Positions 1 to 7,619 of a stretch of 10,008 bases of DNA are shown here, in pieces. The number at the start of each line of letters is the position of its first letter. Positions within the stretch are counted from its first letter, which is position 1. The position numbers and the translations under genes were made by a program. The DNA is from Euperipatoides rowelli (lineage: Eukaryota; Onychophora; Udeonychophora; Euonychophora; Peripatopsidae). The notes below the pieces were generated by a model. It was not told where the DNA came from. It saw only the letters and a program-made list of their open reading frames with translations, and ran no database searches. The stretch lies in NCBI GenBank assembly GCA_003024985.2, contig PXIH01S0057202.1. The stretch is one strand, 5' to 3'.

Positions 1-226
1 AATAGGTCTCAACCAAAGTCTTCAGTTAACAATAATAGGTCTCAACCAAAGTCTTCAGTTAACAATAATAGGTCTCAACCAAATCTTCAGTTAAAAATAA
101 TAGGTCTCAACCAAAGTCTTCATTTAACAATAATAAGCCTCAACCAAATTATTCAGTTAACAATAATAGGTCTTAACCAAATCTTCAGTTAATAAAAAGT
201 CTCAACATAAACCTTAAATTAACAAT
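1..226. repeat. 33-bp tandem satellite array
   Basis: Seven head-to-tail units of about 33 bp begin at 1, 34, 67, 99, 132, 165 and about 194. Each contains the core GGTCTCAACCAAAGTCTTCA followed by GTTAACAAT. The first two units are identical; later ones carry substitutions and one to four base deletions, so the array decays to the right. It starts at the window edge and probably continues outside. There are no unique spacers between units, so it is a satellite and not a CRISPR array. No function is visible. Confidence 0.93.
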
Positions 227-548
227 AGATTTTTCTAACATATAGCCATTAATAAACCACAAAAATCAGCAAGTGCCAACAAAAATATTGTTAGCAATAT
301 TGGAAACAGTTAATAATGAGTTCTCAATAAATCTTCAATTAATAACAGGTCTTCATCAAAGTCTTCAATCAACAATAGATGGGTCTAACATATGCCATTA
401 ATGAAACATAATAGTTCCCAAACCAATATTCCACAAACAACAGCCAGTGCCACAAAAATAGCAATATTAGAATCATCAGTTAATAATTGAAGTTCTCAAT
501 CAAATCTTCAGTTAACAATAATAGATCTCAACAAAATCTTCAGTTAAT
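227..548. repeat. Decayed satellite with a longer composite unit
   Basis: The 33-bp motif persists in degenerate form (for example TTCTCAATCAAATCTTCAGT near 493), interleaved with another sequence. Two blocks of about 150 bp (about 222-355 and 371-515) share the order AACAATAGAT, TCTAACATAT, GCCATTAAT, then AGTGCCA, AGCAATATT, CAGTTAATAAT and AGTTCTCAAT. This indicates an old higher-order repeat built on the 33-bp unit. No coding potential is visible. Confidence 0.75.
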
Positions 549-554
549 AACAGG

Positions 555-1313
555 TAGAGTTTGGAAAACTACTTTTAAAAATAGTGAGCTACAACTACAA
601 CTAAGACTTGTAGAAAAGTAGTTAACTAGCCTACGCTACTTTGCAAAAGTAATTAAAAAAATGCTTTATAAATCAGCATTTTGTAAAATAGATGTTGGCA
701 AATACAATACATCAAAATAAATATATACGTGTATATTGTATAAAGCCTATTAACAATGATATGTTTGATGCTGAATATTTAGATAATAGTTTTTTGTTTC
801 TAAAAGGTTTGCAATTAATTATGAAATTCTCCTATATATTAATTTTAAAAAAGGTGAAATATTTATTGTAAATTTGTCAAGAAAGTCCTACTGGTACATT
901 AGTATTCTCTTTATTTAAGGATCTAATCTGTTCTTCAATCATAATAATTGGGATTAATTTTATGGTTTAAGGATCAAATGTGTAGTGAAAACAGTAAAAC
1001 TGTTCTTAAAAACAATTTCTAGTTAGGAAATAGAAAAAAAATAAAAAAATACAGATTATCATTTTAATTGGATTTCTGCCTAAAAAGTTGTGTTGGTTTT
1101 ACTTATCTGTGGTCAATTTCAGAAAAAATTAATTATTGGTTAGAGGGAATATAAAAGTAATGAAAATATATCACTACTGCTACATTTTTTTTTGTAGTGG
1201 ACTACAAATAAAACTACTCTGCTGTAAATGTAGTGAAACTACTCAGTCACTACTCAAAAAAGTAGTGTGCTACAGTAGTGGTACTACAAGTAGTGAACTA
1301 CTTCCGAACCCTG
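555..1313. mobile_element. Probable hAT-like non-autonomous element inserted in the satellite
   Basis: This 759-bp segment interrupts the satellite. AACAGG immediately precedes it (549-554) and immediately follows it (1314-1319). Removing it and one copy restores TTAATAACAGGTCTCAACC, which matches satellite units elsewhere (for example near 346). The ends are imperfect inverted repeats: TAGAGTTTGG on the left against CAGGGTTCGG (reverse complement of the right end), and all differences are transitions. Subterminal regions (563-650 and 1170-1305) are crowded with short CTACT/AGTAG motifs in both orientations, as in many hAT elements. The middle is AT-rich with no transposase. hAT elements normally give 8-bp duplications; only 6 match in register, so the family call is tentative, while the insertion itself is well supported. 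Confidence 0.65.
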
Positions 1314-1319
1314 AACAGG

Positions 1320-1540
1320 TCTCAACCAAAATCTTCAACCAACAATAGGTGGTTCTCAAATAGCCATTAATAAACAATAAGAGTTCCCAAACCAACATTC
1401 TACAAACAATAGCAAGGTCCTCGGTTAATAATAGTATGTCTCAAGTTCTCAACCATAGTCATCAGGCCTAACCAACGTTACATAAACAATAAGAGGTGCC
1501 ACAAAGAGTTTTCAATTAAGAGTATAAACTCTCAACCCTA
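1320..1540. repeat. Satellite continuation to the right of the inserted element
   Basis: The satellite resumes directly after the insertion with GGTCTCAACCAAAATCTTCA, and then shows the same composite order seen at 371-515: ATAGCCATTAATAAACA, GAGTTCCCAAACCAACATTC, and TACAAACAATAGCA. It then decays through CTCAACC-containing fragments to about 1540. This confirms that the segment before 549 and the segment after 1313 were once one continuous array. Confidence 0.8.
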
Positions 1541-1827
1541 AGTCTTTGTGACTAACCTAAACATATGTTATGCTTATACCTGTAAATGCACAATATGATC
1601 TACATTAAAATAATTTATTAAAGCCTTTAAGAATATTGTTTTTCATATTGTTTTCTTATTAAAAAAAAATAAGGCAAATTTTGAGTAATTTTTTAAAATT
1701 TGTTTAATAATAATTTGAGATATTTTAATGAATTTTTAATAGATGTTAATTTTTATCCAAATATAAAAGAAAAAAAATATATTGAGTCAAATATTCTAAT
1801 TTAATTCAGTTGTGGGTATGGTCTCTA
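1541..1827. other. AT-rich spacer
   Basis: This is A/T-rich sequence with poly-A and poly-T runs. I see no gene, no element ends and no recognisable repeat. Confidence 0.6.
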
Positions 1828-1829
1828 TA

Positions 1830-1854
1830 GGTCCAATTCATAGACATTTTCATC
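1830..1854 (+). repeat. Left terminal inverted repeat of the 557-bp element
   Basis: It begins GGTCCAATTCATAGACA and ends TTTTCATC. It pairs with 2357-2386 in inverted orientation. Confidence 0.8.
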
Positions 1855-1892
1855 TAGGGCTCAACCACGGATGAGTCACCCTTTTTGATGCT

Positions 1893-1912
1893 GGCTGAGC
1901 CGCGGTTGAGCC
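1893..1912. repeat. Subterminal GC-rich quasi-palindrome
   Basis: GGCTGAGCCGCGGTTGAGCC is an imperfect palindrome centred on CCGCGG. Related GGCTGAG or GGTTGAG motifs occur at 1858-1870, 1942-1960, 2248-2262, 2287-2299 and 2331-2349, at both ends of the element. Subterminal arrays of this kind are commonly transposase-binding sites; that role is inferred here. Confidence 0.6.
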
Positions 1913-1920
1913 TTAATCAA

Positions 1921-1940
1921 TGTCCATGTGAACATGATCC
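1921..1940 (-). repeat. Internal inverted copy of the terminal motif, left block
   Basis: The reverse complement, GGATCATGTTCACATGGACA, matches the right-terminal motif GGTCCCATTCGCATGGACA closely. The left 111 bp of the element are therefore bounded by inverted copies of its own terminus. Confidence 0.65.
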
Positions 1941-2265
1941 TGGCTCATCGGCGGTTGAGGCGTGTAGGTGTTTCGTTATTACGCCATTGTAGTGCTATTT
2001 TACCTTGCGAGATATTTAATTCTCACGAGATAAGCTTTTTTTTTTTTGCTTTCAAAATATCAGAACATGGTTTTTTTCTTTAATAGAAATCTGGGGAAAT
2101 TAAAAAAACCCAACAGATTAAAAAAATCTAAAAGAACCAAAGCTATTTATAATACTATATCCCAAGAAATGAAAGAATTAGGCTACAATCATACATCTGA
2201 TCATTTTTTTTATTATTTCTGATTGCTGTTATTTACAAATTTATTATCCGTGGCTGAGCTGTGAT

Positions 2266-2279
2266 TGTGTTCGCATGGC
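2266..2279 (+). repeat. Internal copy of the terminal motif, right block
   Basis: TGTTCGCATGGCCA resembles the terminal ATTCGCATGGACA in the orientation of the left end. It mirrors the internal copy at 1921-1940, so the right block of about 120 bp is also bounded by inverted terminal motifs. Confidence 0.5.
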
Positions 2280-2356
2280 CAAACCTGGCTGAGCCATGGA
2301 TAACATTAACACCGAACACAAAATCCTTATCTACGGTTGAGATGCGGTTAACAACG

Positions 2357-2386
2357 GATGAAATTACTGTCCATGCGAATGGGACC
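2357..2386 (-). repeat. Right terminal inverted repeat of the 557-bp element
   Basis: It ends TGTCCATGCGAATGGGACC, the inverted partner of 1830-1854. It is 5 bp longer than the left copy because of two small indels. Confidence 0.8.
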
Positions 2387-2443
2387 TATCTGATCAAAAA
2401 AAAAGTCCCATAAAATAATTACCTCCACTATAGCTTAATTTCG

Positions 2444-2451
2444 TATGTAAA
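2444..2451. repeat. 8-bp target-site duplication, left copy
   Basis: TATGTAAA abuts the left end of the hAT element and is repeated exactly at 2655-2662. Confidence 0.88.
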
Positions 2452-2654
2452 CAGGGGTGTTGAGAGTGAGGGGAAGTAGGGGCAAAAGTACCGGGGCCCA
2501 TAGTAACTCAAGGGTGTAGGCCTATCTAAGAGGCCCATAGGCTCCAAAAGTAAAAAAAATGTCCACATATAAAAAAAAAAGCTTATCAGTTTTTGTGCAT
2601 GTGGTGCTCTTAAATTTTTTGCCCTGGGACCAAAACAGGCTCTCAACAGCCCTG
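2452..2654. mobile_element. hAT-type miniature transposon, 203 bp
   Basis: The left end is CAGGGGTGTTGAGAG (2452-2466). The right end (2640-2654) is its reverse complement with one mismatch (14/15). A perfect 8-bp direct repeat, TATGTAAA, flanks it at 2444-2451 and 2655-2662. CAGGG-type ends together with an 8-bp target duplication are the defining signature of the hAT superfamily. Inside are GGGCAAAA near both ends and A/T tracts. The open frame that crosses most of it on the minus strand runs through the terminal repeats and is not a gene. The element is non-autonomous and would depend on a hAT transposase encoded elsewhere. The intact duplication suggests a fairly recent insertion. Confidence 0.88.
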
Positions 2655-2662
2655 TATGTAAA
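2655..2662. repeat. 8-bp target-site duplication, right copy
   Basis: TATGTAAA is identical to 2444-2451 and directly follows the CCCTG end of the hAT element. Confidence 0.88.
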
Positions 2663-2739
2663 TACATATTATTTCATTAGTTACAAACAGTAATTAATAA
2701 AGTTATTTACAGCATGGTTTCTCTAACAAAAATATCCTA

Positions 2740-2749
2740 CCCCCCCCCC
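2740..2749 (+). repeat. Poly-C run (10)
   Basis: Ten consecutive C bases followed by GCCC stand out in otherwise AT-rich sequence. A longer run of twelve lies at 7608-7619. Confidence 0.9.
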
Positions 2750-2760
2750 GCCCTATCATT

Positions 2761-3170
2761 TTCCAATATCAATTTAATAGTTTTTTTTTTCTAATTTAAA
2801 ATCGTAAGAAGTTTACAATTTTTAAATTCACATTTTAAATAAAACATTTCTAGCTCTATTACTTTAATTGAAAATTCCTTTCGTTTTCTTTTTTCTCCTT
2901 TGTGCTCTGATAAATCAATAATCTTGAAGCATTTCTCACTAAAATAGCATCGATTTTATTTTCCCCCTTAAAGTTAAAATGTATGAAATTATTAAAATTA
3001 TTTTTATAAACAGAATCATTTAAAATAATCACATTTGTTAGATAATCTAACATCGGTTTGATTTTCATGCTAGCTCTAAGTATAGCCCAAAGGTCGTTAG
3101 TTTCAAATCATTAACTAATTATTGTTATATAATCAATTTATAATTAGGTTACACGGATTCTTTTCAAAGC
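2761..3170 (-). repeat. Dispersed repeat, copy A (pairs with 6277-6702)
   Basis: About 410 bp align in direct orientation with 6277-6702. The best block is 2912-2956 against 6429-6474, about 40 of 46 columns identical, sharing TCAATAA and CTTGAAGCATT. Similarity starts at TTCCAA (2761) and fades after ACGGATTCT (about 3162). On the minus strand, 2859-3068 reads as a 69-codon frame starting with ATG, but indels between the copies are often not multiples of three and the frame is not kept. It is most likely a fragment of an unidentified transposable element or a low-level duplication. I recognise no protein family. Confidence 0.82.
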
Positions 3171-3813
3171 TAAAATAGTAAGAGTTAAAAATGTTAAAAA
3201 CAACATCATAAAAAAAAATCGTTATTTCATCTTTTTCCAATAGCATTATCATTGTTCAATTTTTATACGATTATCATTTATGAAATCCATGATTGCTATA
3301 TCAATTTCAGTTTGGTGCGATATTTTGGGGATAAGATATTTTTTTGTATATAAAAATAGTCTAGCAAAACCAACTTATTTTAGACGTAGTGTATTTTCCT
3401 ATTAAAAAAAAAATCAATACCATCAAATAACCTGCAGAGATACAGCAATCAATGAAAAAGTGTCAATCTATTATGTTGCACTGATAAACAGCCCAAGGAA
3501 ATGGATTTTTAACTTGTTGTTTTGCCTACAGAGGACACTAGCTGAATAGAAAGTTCATTAGTAAATCAAAAGATCGATAAACTATTATGTATTTCTTTTT
3601 AATATATTTATAAAACAGTTTTTTTTGTCATTTCAATTTTAAAACTTCTTGAAATTAAACAAGCATTTTTATATTAATATAAAATCAATTACCAGCTGGC
3701 CTCTTCGTTGCAAGATTGTCCTCATTCAACAAACTACTAGACGCCCATCTTAAAAATCATATTAATTTCCAAAACATGTTCTAAAATGTCAAAAGTACCA
3801 TTGCTTAAGCGAC
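3171..3813. other. AT-rich spacer
   Basis: I see no supported gene or element. A segment at 3432-3480 has good splice-site strings on the minus strand, but every frame contains a stop codon. Confidence 0.5.
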
Positions 3814-3833
3814 ATAAATAAATAAATAAATAA
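3814..3833 (+). repeat. AAAT-type microsatellite
   Basis: About five copies of a four-base ATAA/AAAT unit. Confidence 0.9.
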
Positions 3834-3905
3834 CTTTTTTTCGATATATTCTAAAATATATATAAACAACAAAAAATACTGAGAAATGTGAAGATGAGAG
3901 AGGGT

Positions 3906-3924
3906 AGAGAGAGAGAGAGAGAGA
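3906..3924 (+). repeat. GA dinucleotide microsatellite
   Basis: An uninterrupted AG/GA run of 19 bases, preceded by a shorter interrupted GA-rich stretch from about 3894. Confidence 0.92.
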
Positions 3925-4180
3925 TAGCAAAACTAGAGGTAAGGTCATAGACCTCCAAGGCCAAAACTAGAGAATTTTATTGGTGGTGGTGGGGAAGGGT
4001 GGTTGTGAAAAGAAGTCATTAAAAACTTATCGCCTTAAACACAATTTTACCACGCTTTTAACATCTGCACATATATTTCTGTCATTACGGTAGGTTTCCG
4101 GAAATTGGATCAAAAACTATTATTACACCCCTTCATCATCATAGGGTTGGGGAAAAGTGGGTTTAATACCTAGTTGCAGT

Positions 4181-4215
4181 TAGGGTTCAGGGTTTTGGTA
4201 AGGTTAGGACTGTAA
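4181..4215 (+). repeat. 35-bp dispersed repeat (pairs with 9640-9674)
   Basis: It begins TAGGGTTCAG and ends TAAGGTTAGGACTGTAA. It matches 9640-9674 at 31 of 35 positions in direct orientation, with no visible similarity beyond the ends. It is probably a remnant of a common repeat. Confidence 0.75.
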
Positions 4216-4697
4216 CAAAAAAAAATAAGGCTGATATCCCTCTTGATCATGTGACTAAACTGGTATAAGGCCTTTCAATTTTTAAAGCCTCATGTGAAAT
4301 TTCCTAACTCCACTCCAATTCCTAACTCACAACTAATAAACAATTTTTCCTTCAACTGTGTTTTCCAAAATGTGAACACAAAATTTCCTAATTTTCGGAC
4401 TTTCTGCCAAAGTTGGAGAGGGAAGCTCCTGCCCGTATCCCCACCTCCAATTAGTGATAGCTGATAAGCTATCCCTGCACACTACCAGTGTATAGATCTA
4501 TGGCTAAGATTTACCGAAGGGAAGTAGAGTAGCTGAAGAGAACAGAAATAGGTCATGATTAACCTGAGAGATTATTACTCTCGTACCCCTTCCCCACCTA
4601 AAAAAATGATAAACGAAAAAAATATTTCAAGACTGAATGATTCAAAGGATTAGCACCATACCTGCACACTTGTATATACAACAATATACTCATACAC

Positions 4698-4711
4698 CAC
4701 ACACACACACA
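4698..4711 (+). repeat. CA dinucleotide microsatellite
   Basis: Seven CA units, with further CA-rich sequence just upstream. Confidence 0.9.
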
Positions 4712-5490
4712 ATAAATTTAAAATTTGAAAAATATATTTTTAATCAAAAGGGAAATGTTTTTTTACAATCAGATGATTAAAAAAAATTAGGTCATCAGGT
4801 AACCAGACCTTTGATAAATCCTGAGATGACACATTTGATATGCTTAGCTACAATTTGGTGAAAATCATAGATTTACCACTTAAAGTTGGTTGTCCCTAGC
4901 CCTAGGAACAAAATATTTAGCCAAACATTATTCCATACGGTTAACTGTGGCTTATAGATGATGAAAGTTACCGTGAAACTGTAAACTACTTTTAAAATTA
5001 ATCTATTATTTTTACAAACTGAAATATGGTTATAAAAAGGCCAATTAGGCCTTATATATTTTGCAATGTTATAAGGTATTAATAATAATGACACTGTACC
5101 TTGTCTTCTTACACTCAGTCTTTTAATATTTATATAGTTCAGGTCTAATTAGAGAGTACCATTCTAATATAAAACACATACTGGATGTAGCCAACAGCTT
5201 CTCTATCCATTCGCCAAACCCCCCAGACAAGGGTTCCTTCCCTTCTCCATTTCCATTTGTCATCCTGTTTTTCACAATTCTACGATTATATGTGTCACAT
5301 GATCACTAGCCACTAGAAGTGCTGAAGCAGGATGAGAAAGATTATAAAGATTTTTCAAATATGAAAATAATTTCCAGAAATGTAGCCCTATATTTTTGAA
5401 TATTTTCAGTTTTAGCTGTTAAAAATAATGGAATAGCTCATTTTTTAAATATTTTTTTTTGATCAGGATCCAATTAAGTTGGGAAAAAAA

Positions 5491-5512
5491 AAATCCAATT
5501 TTTTTTGGATTT
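5491..5512. repeat. Short hairpin AAATCCA/TGGATTT
   Basis: Seven-base perfect arms flank a short A/T loop. A poly-A run precedes it. No function can be assigned. Confidence 0.5.
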
Positions 5513-5801
5513 GGCCTTAATGAAAGTCCTTTTCTGTTTGAGATAGAACTTTTTGTTTTTTATTTTTATAGTCTTCTTTAAATTTTGATTTAAAACTGTA
5601 TAAATGTATTGCTGATTTAAAATAATATTCAGGTCACCTAAAAGTCAAATTTCATGAATCACTGGACATTTCGTGAAAAAAAAAATGATGAAAGGATTAA
5701 TATATACTTTACCTTTCCATGTTTCACATACAAATAAATTCATTGGCTTATAATAACGTGTGTGATGCCTGATCTTTTGAATAGGCTTAGCCAAGCTGGT
5801 G

Positions 5802-5809
5802 ATTATAGT
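5802..5809. repeat. Probable target-site duplication, left copy
   Basis: ATTATAGT precedes CAGGGCTCCC. The copy after the element (6073-6080) is ATCATAGT, matching at 7 of 8 positions. Confidence 0.65.
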
Positions 5810-6072
5810 CAGGGCTCCCATATCCTAAACTAGGCCCTGGGAATAGAAATCCAGAGGGGAGCTACTACCACTACCTTATATATTTTTGATAAGAGTTTTT
5901 TTTTTGGCTGTTGGCACATTTTGTTAGCTGTTAGGCTACTTTTTTTATTTTTTGATAAGCTTTTCTTTCTTTCTTGCTTTTAAGTATGTCATAACTATGT
6001 GATTTGGTCATACATGCCCCCCCTAGCCCTGGGACTACAGCCCCAACCCCCCTCCTATTGTAGGGGGTCCTG
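5810..6072. mobile_element. hAT-like miniature transposon, 263 bp
   Basis: The left end CAGGGCTCCC and the reverse complement of the right end CAGGACCCCC match at 8 of 10 positions. The 8-bp flanks ATTATAGT and ATCATAGT match at 7 of 8. Both features fit a hAT element somewhat older than the one at 2452-2654. Both elements contain GCCCTGGGAC close to the right end (2621-2630 and 6026-6035) and a TGATAAGCTT-type string followed by T-rich sequence (in opposite orientations), so they may belong to related families. The interior has T-runs and C-rich patches but no transposase. Minus-strand frames across 5931-6255 extend beyond the element and look accidental. Confidence 0.65.
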
Positions 6073-6080
6073 ATCATAGT
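6073..6080. repeat. Probable target-site duplication, right copy
   Basis: ATCATAGT follows the GGTCCTG end. It pairs with 5802-5809 with one transition. Confidence 0.65.
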
Positions 6081-6276
6081 TCTCATCATTAGTATAGGCC
6101 ACAAAAGTATTAAAGATAAGCAATGCATTAATGCAATGTGTAATATGGTTTACAGGTCCAGGGCATCGTTTTTGGACCTTAGGCCAGCTACCATATACAG
6201 TACTTCCTGCCTCCCCTATCATAGCACCTGCCCCAGACACTGACATATTTTCCAAGTATTATAGATAATTCTATGC

Positions 6277-6702
6277 TTCCAATAGTTATTTTTTTCTATT
6301 TTTAAATAGCAAAAAAATTACCTTTTTTTAAGATTCACATTTTAGTAAAACATTTTTTTTTACCTCTATTAACTTTAATCAAATTTCCCTTGATTTCTTT
6401 TTCTTCAATTGCTTCCTTGCACTCTTGTAAATCAATAACCTTGAAGCATTGCTTTACTAAATTAGCATTGATTTGCTTTTCCTTAAGGTACAACCAATGA
6501 ATTATTAAAATTACTTAAAAAAAAACAGAATAAATGATTTAAAATAATTACATGTGTTTGATAATGTAACTTGTTTCATTTTCACAATAGCCCAAGGGAG
6601 AGTTTAAAGGTTATTCATGGGTCTCAGATCATTAGCTGGTTAATATTACATAATCAATTTCAGCCATTGATCCATTTGTAACGGATTCTACATTTCACAA
6701 CT
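6277..6702 (-). repeat. Dispersed repeat, copy B (pairs with 2761-3170)
   Basis: This is the direct-orientation partner of copy A, about 3.5 kb away. Shared strings include AGATTCACATTTTA/AAATTCACATTTTA, CTTGAAGCATT, GAATTATTAAAATTA, TTTAAAATAAT, ATAGCCCAA, ATCATTA and ACATAATCAATTT/ATATAATCAATTT. In the minus-strand frame a short stretch reads CFKVIDLQE, where copy A reads CFKIIDLSE in the matching but shifted frame. Each copy needs frame corrections to extend this, so a decayed coding origin is possible but unproven. Near its right end is one exact TGTARYGGAT motif (6677-6686). Confidence 0.82.
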
Positions 6703-6859
6703 TAAAAAACTTTTCTGTTAAAAAATAATTTAAATACAGTACGGTATATTTTTAAATTTGTCTAATCATATAGAAGCTTTCATCCTGAAAAGTTTTATTA
6801 TATTCTTGGTTATAGAGAAAATTTAGACTTTTTAACTGCTGTAATAGATACTAATGCCT

Positions 6860-7575
6860 TAATTTTAATTTCATGACCTTAAAGGTCAAATGTAACGGAT
6901 TTTTTTAATTTTTTTTAATTGTTGATTTTAGGGGATTTTTGCTAAAAAAAAATTTCCACCAGAAAAAAAAATAAAAAAATTAAAGAAAAAAAAGTTATTT
7001 ACAATTCAATTTTTAAAATAATTGTCTTTACTCCTCACCCTTAAAACAACATTATCCACTTTACACACCAGGGGAGATATTTTGTGACATCATAGGCTAT
7101 AAATGAATACAGCTTGCTATACTTAACTATAGAATATTTGCTATATTTGTCAGCATAAAGCTGGATATCATATGGTCTAAATGTTTAAATACTTGTAAAA
7201 AATCATAATCAAATTCATCCTTTGTGCTATTATGGTCCAATTTGATTTTTTTAAAAAATCAAAATGACCTTTAATACAGATTGAAAATATCTCTATTTAC
7301 ATGTTAAATCATTACAAAGAAAACAGCTGTAGAGGCTATTTTGTCATCAAATTAATCTCAGACCCAAAAAAAATGTGGAATCTTTAAATTGTAATCTCAG
7401 ACTGAGGATAACAATAGCCTTAATTTTATCTTTAAATAACTTTTTTTTTATGCATTTTAAAAAATTTTTTTCCAGTGGATTTTTTTTAATAGTGATTATC
7501 TTTGGAAATCAATGATGGAAAAAATTAGAAGGAATCCATTACATTTGACCTTTAAGTTATCATCAGTTAAAATTC
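6860..7575. mobile_element. Foldback with long inverted arms, about 716 bp
   Basis: The left arm (6860-7001) matches the reverse complement of the right arm (7432-7575). Anchors in order are CTTAAAGGTCAAATGTAA (one C/T difference follows, in YGGATT), TAATTTTTT, TTGATTT, TCCAC, and AAAAAAAAGTTATTTA. Weaker inverted similarity may continue inward to about 7110 and 7320. The interior has no coding capacity. The arrangement fits an old MITE or foldback element with long terminal inverted repeats. I could not fix the outer ends or a target duplication, so boundaries are approximate. The arms are rich in A/T runs, which inflates apparent similarity, but the shared CTTAAAGGTCAAATGTAA core is not low-complexity. 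Confidence 0.62.
7241..7263. repeat. Perfect 11-bp palindrome with 1-base centre
   Basis: TTTGATTTTTT and AAAAAATCAAA flank a single T, near the middle of the 6860-7575 foldback. It may be the central remnant of the inverted repeat or chance A/T symmetry. Confidence 0.6.
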
Positions 7576-7607
7576 TGGTTCTAAGTTGAGGTTAACAAAT
7601 CCATTCT

Positions 7608-7619
7608 CCCCCCCCCCCC
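7608..7619 (+). repeat. Poly-C run (12)
   Basis: Twelve consecutive C bases lie about 30 bp outside the right arm of the foldback. Confidence 0.9.

Larger units (their letters stand above)
1830..2386. mobile_element. Non-autonomous inverted-repeat DNA transposon (MITE), 557 bp
   Basis: The left end (1830-1854) and the reverse complement of the right end (2357-2386) align over 25 columns with about 22 matches, plus gaps of 2 and 3 bp. Both start GGTCC and end TTTCATC. The dinucleotide TA lies on both flanks (1828-1829, 2387-2388), fitting a TA-targeting transposon, though a 2-bp duplication is weak evidence in AT-rich DNA. The GC- and CpG-richer ends (about 1830-1980 and 2248-2386) surround an AT-rich core with no transposase reading frame. 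I do not recognise the superfamily; candidates with TA or AT duplications are Tc1/mariner-like and ISL2EU-like elements. Confidence 0.8.
3834..5801. other. AT-rich spacer with low-complexity tracts
   Basis: About 2 kb without a supported gene. It holds a GA run, a CA run, a 35-bp repeat shared with 9640-9674, and small hairpins such as ATAGC/GCTAT (4457-4472) and GAGAG/CTCTC (about 4566-4582). C-rich patches near 4430 and 5215 were tested by eye for hAT-type ends without success. The 73-codon minus-strand frame at 4873-5094 has no recognisable motif and is AT-rich; I treat it as chance. Confidence 0.5.

Noticed and set aside
1-226. Regular short repeats that could suggest a CRISPR array
   Set aside because: Units are contiguous with no unique spacers, they decay gradually, and the setting is eukaryotic spacer DNA.
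1136-1348. A 70-codon plus-strand open frame
   Set aside because: It lies across the right part of the inserted element and crosses its end into the satellite. No motif is recognised.
2428-2667. A 79-codon minus-strand open frame
   Set aside because: It covers the whole hAT miniature element including both terminal repeats and target duplications, so its codons are element structure.
2859-3068. A 69-codon minus-strand open frame in repeat copy A
   Set aside because: The frame is not conserved in copy B, where frameshifts and stops occur. I kept the region as a repeat only.
3432-3480. A 49-bp minus-strand stretch with good acceptor (GGGCTGTTTATCAG) and donor (CTGCAG/GTTATT) strings
   Set aside because: All three frames contain stop codons, so it cannot be an internal coding exon.
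4873-5094. A 73-codon minus-strand open frame
   Set aside because: It has no recognisable motif, the sequence is AT-rich, and there is no supporting context. A frame of this length is expected by chance.
5931-6255. Two overlapping minus-strand open frames of about 65 codons
   Set aside because: They straddle the right end of the second hAT-like element and low-complexity C and T runs.
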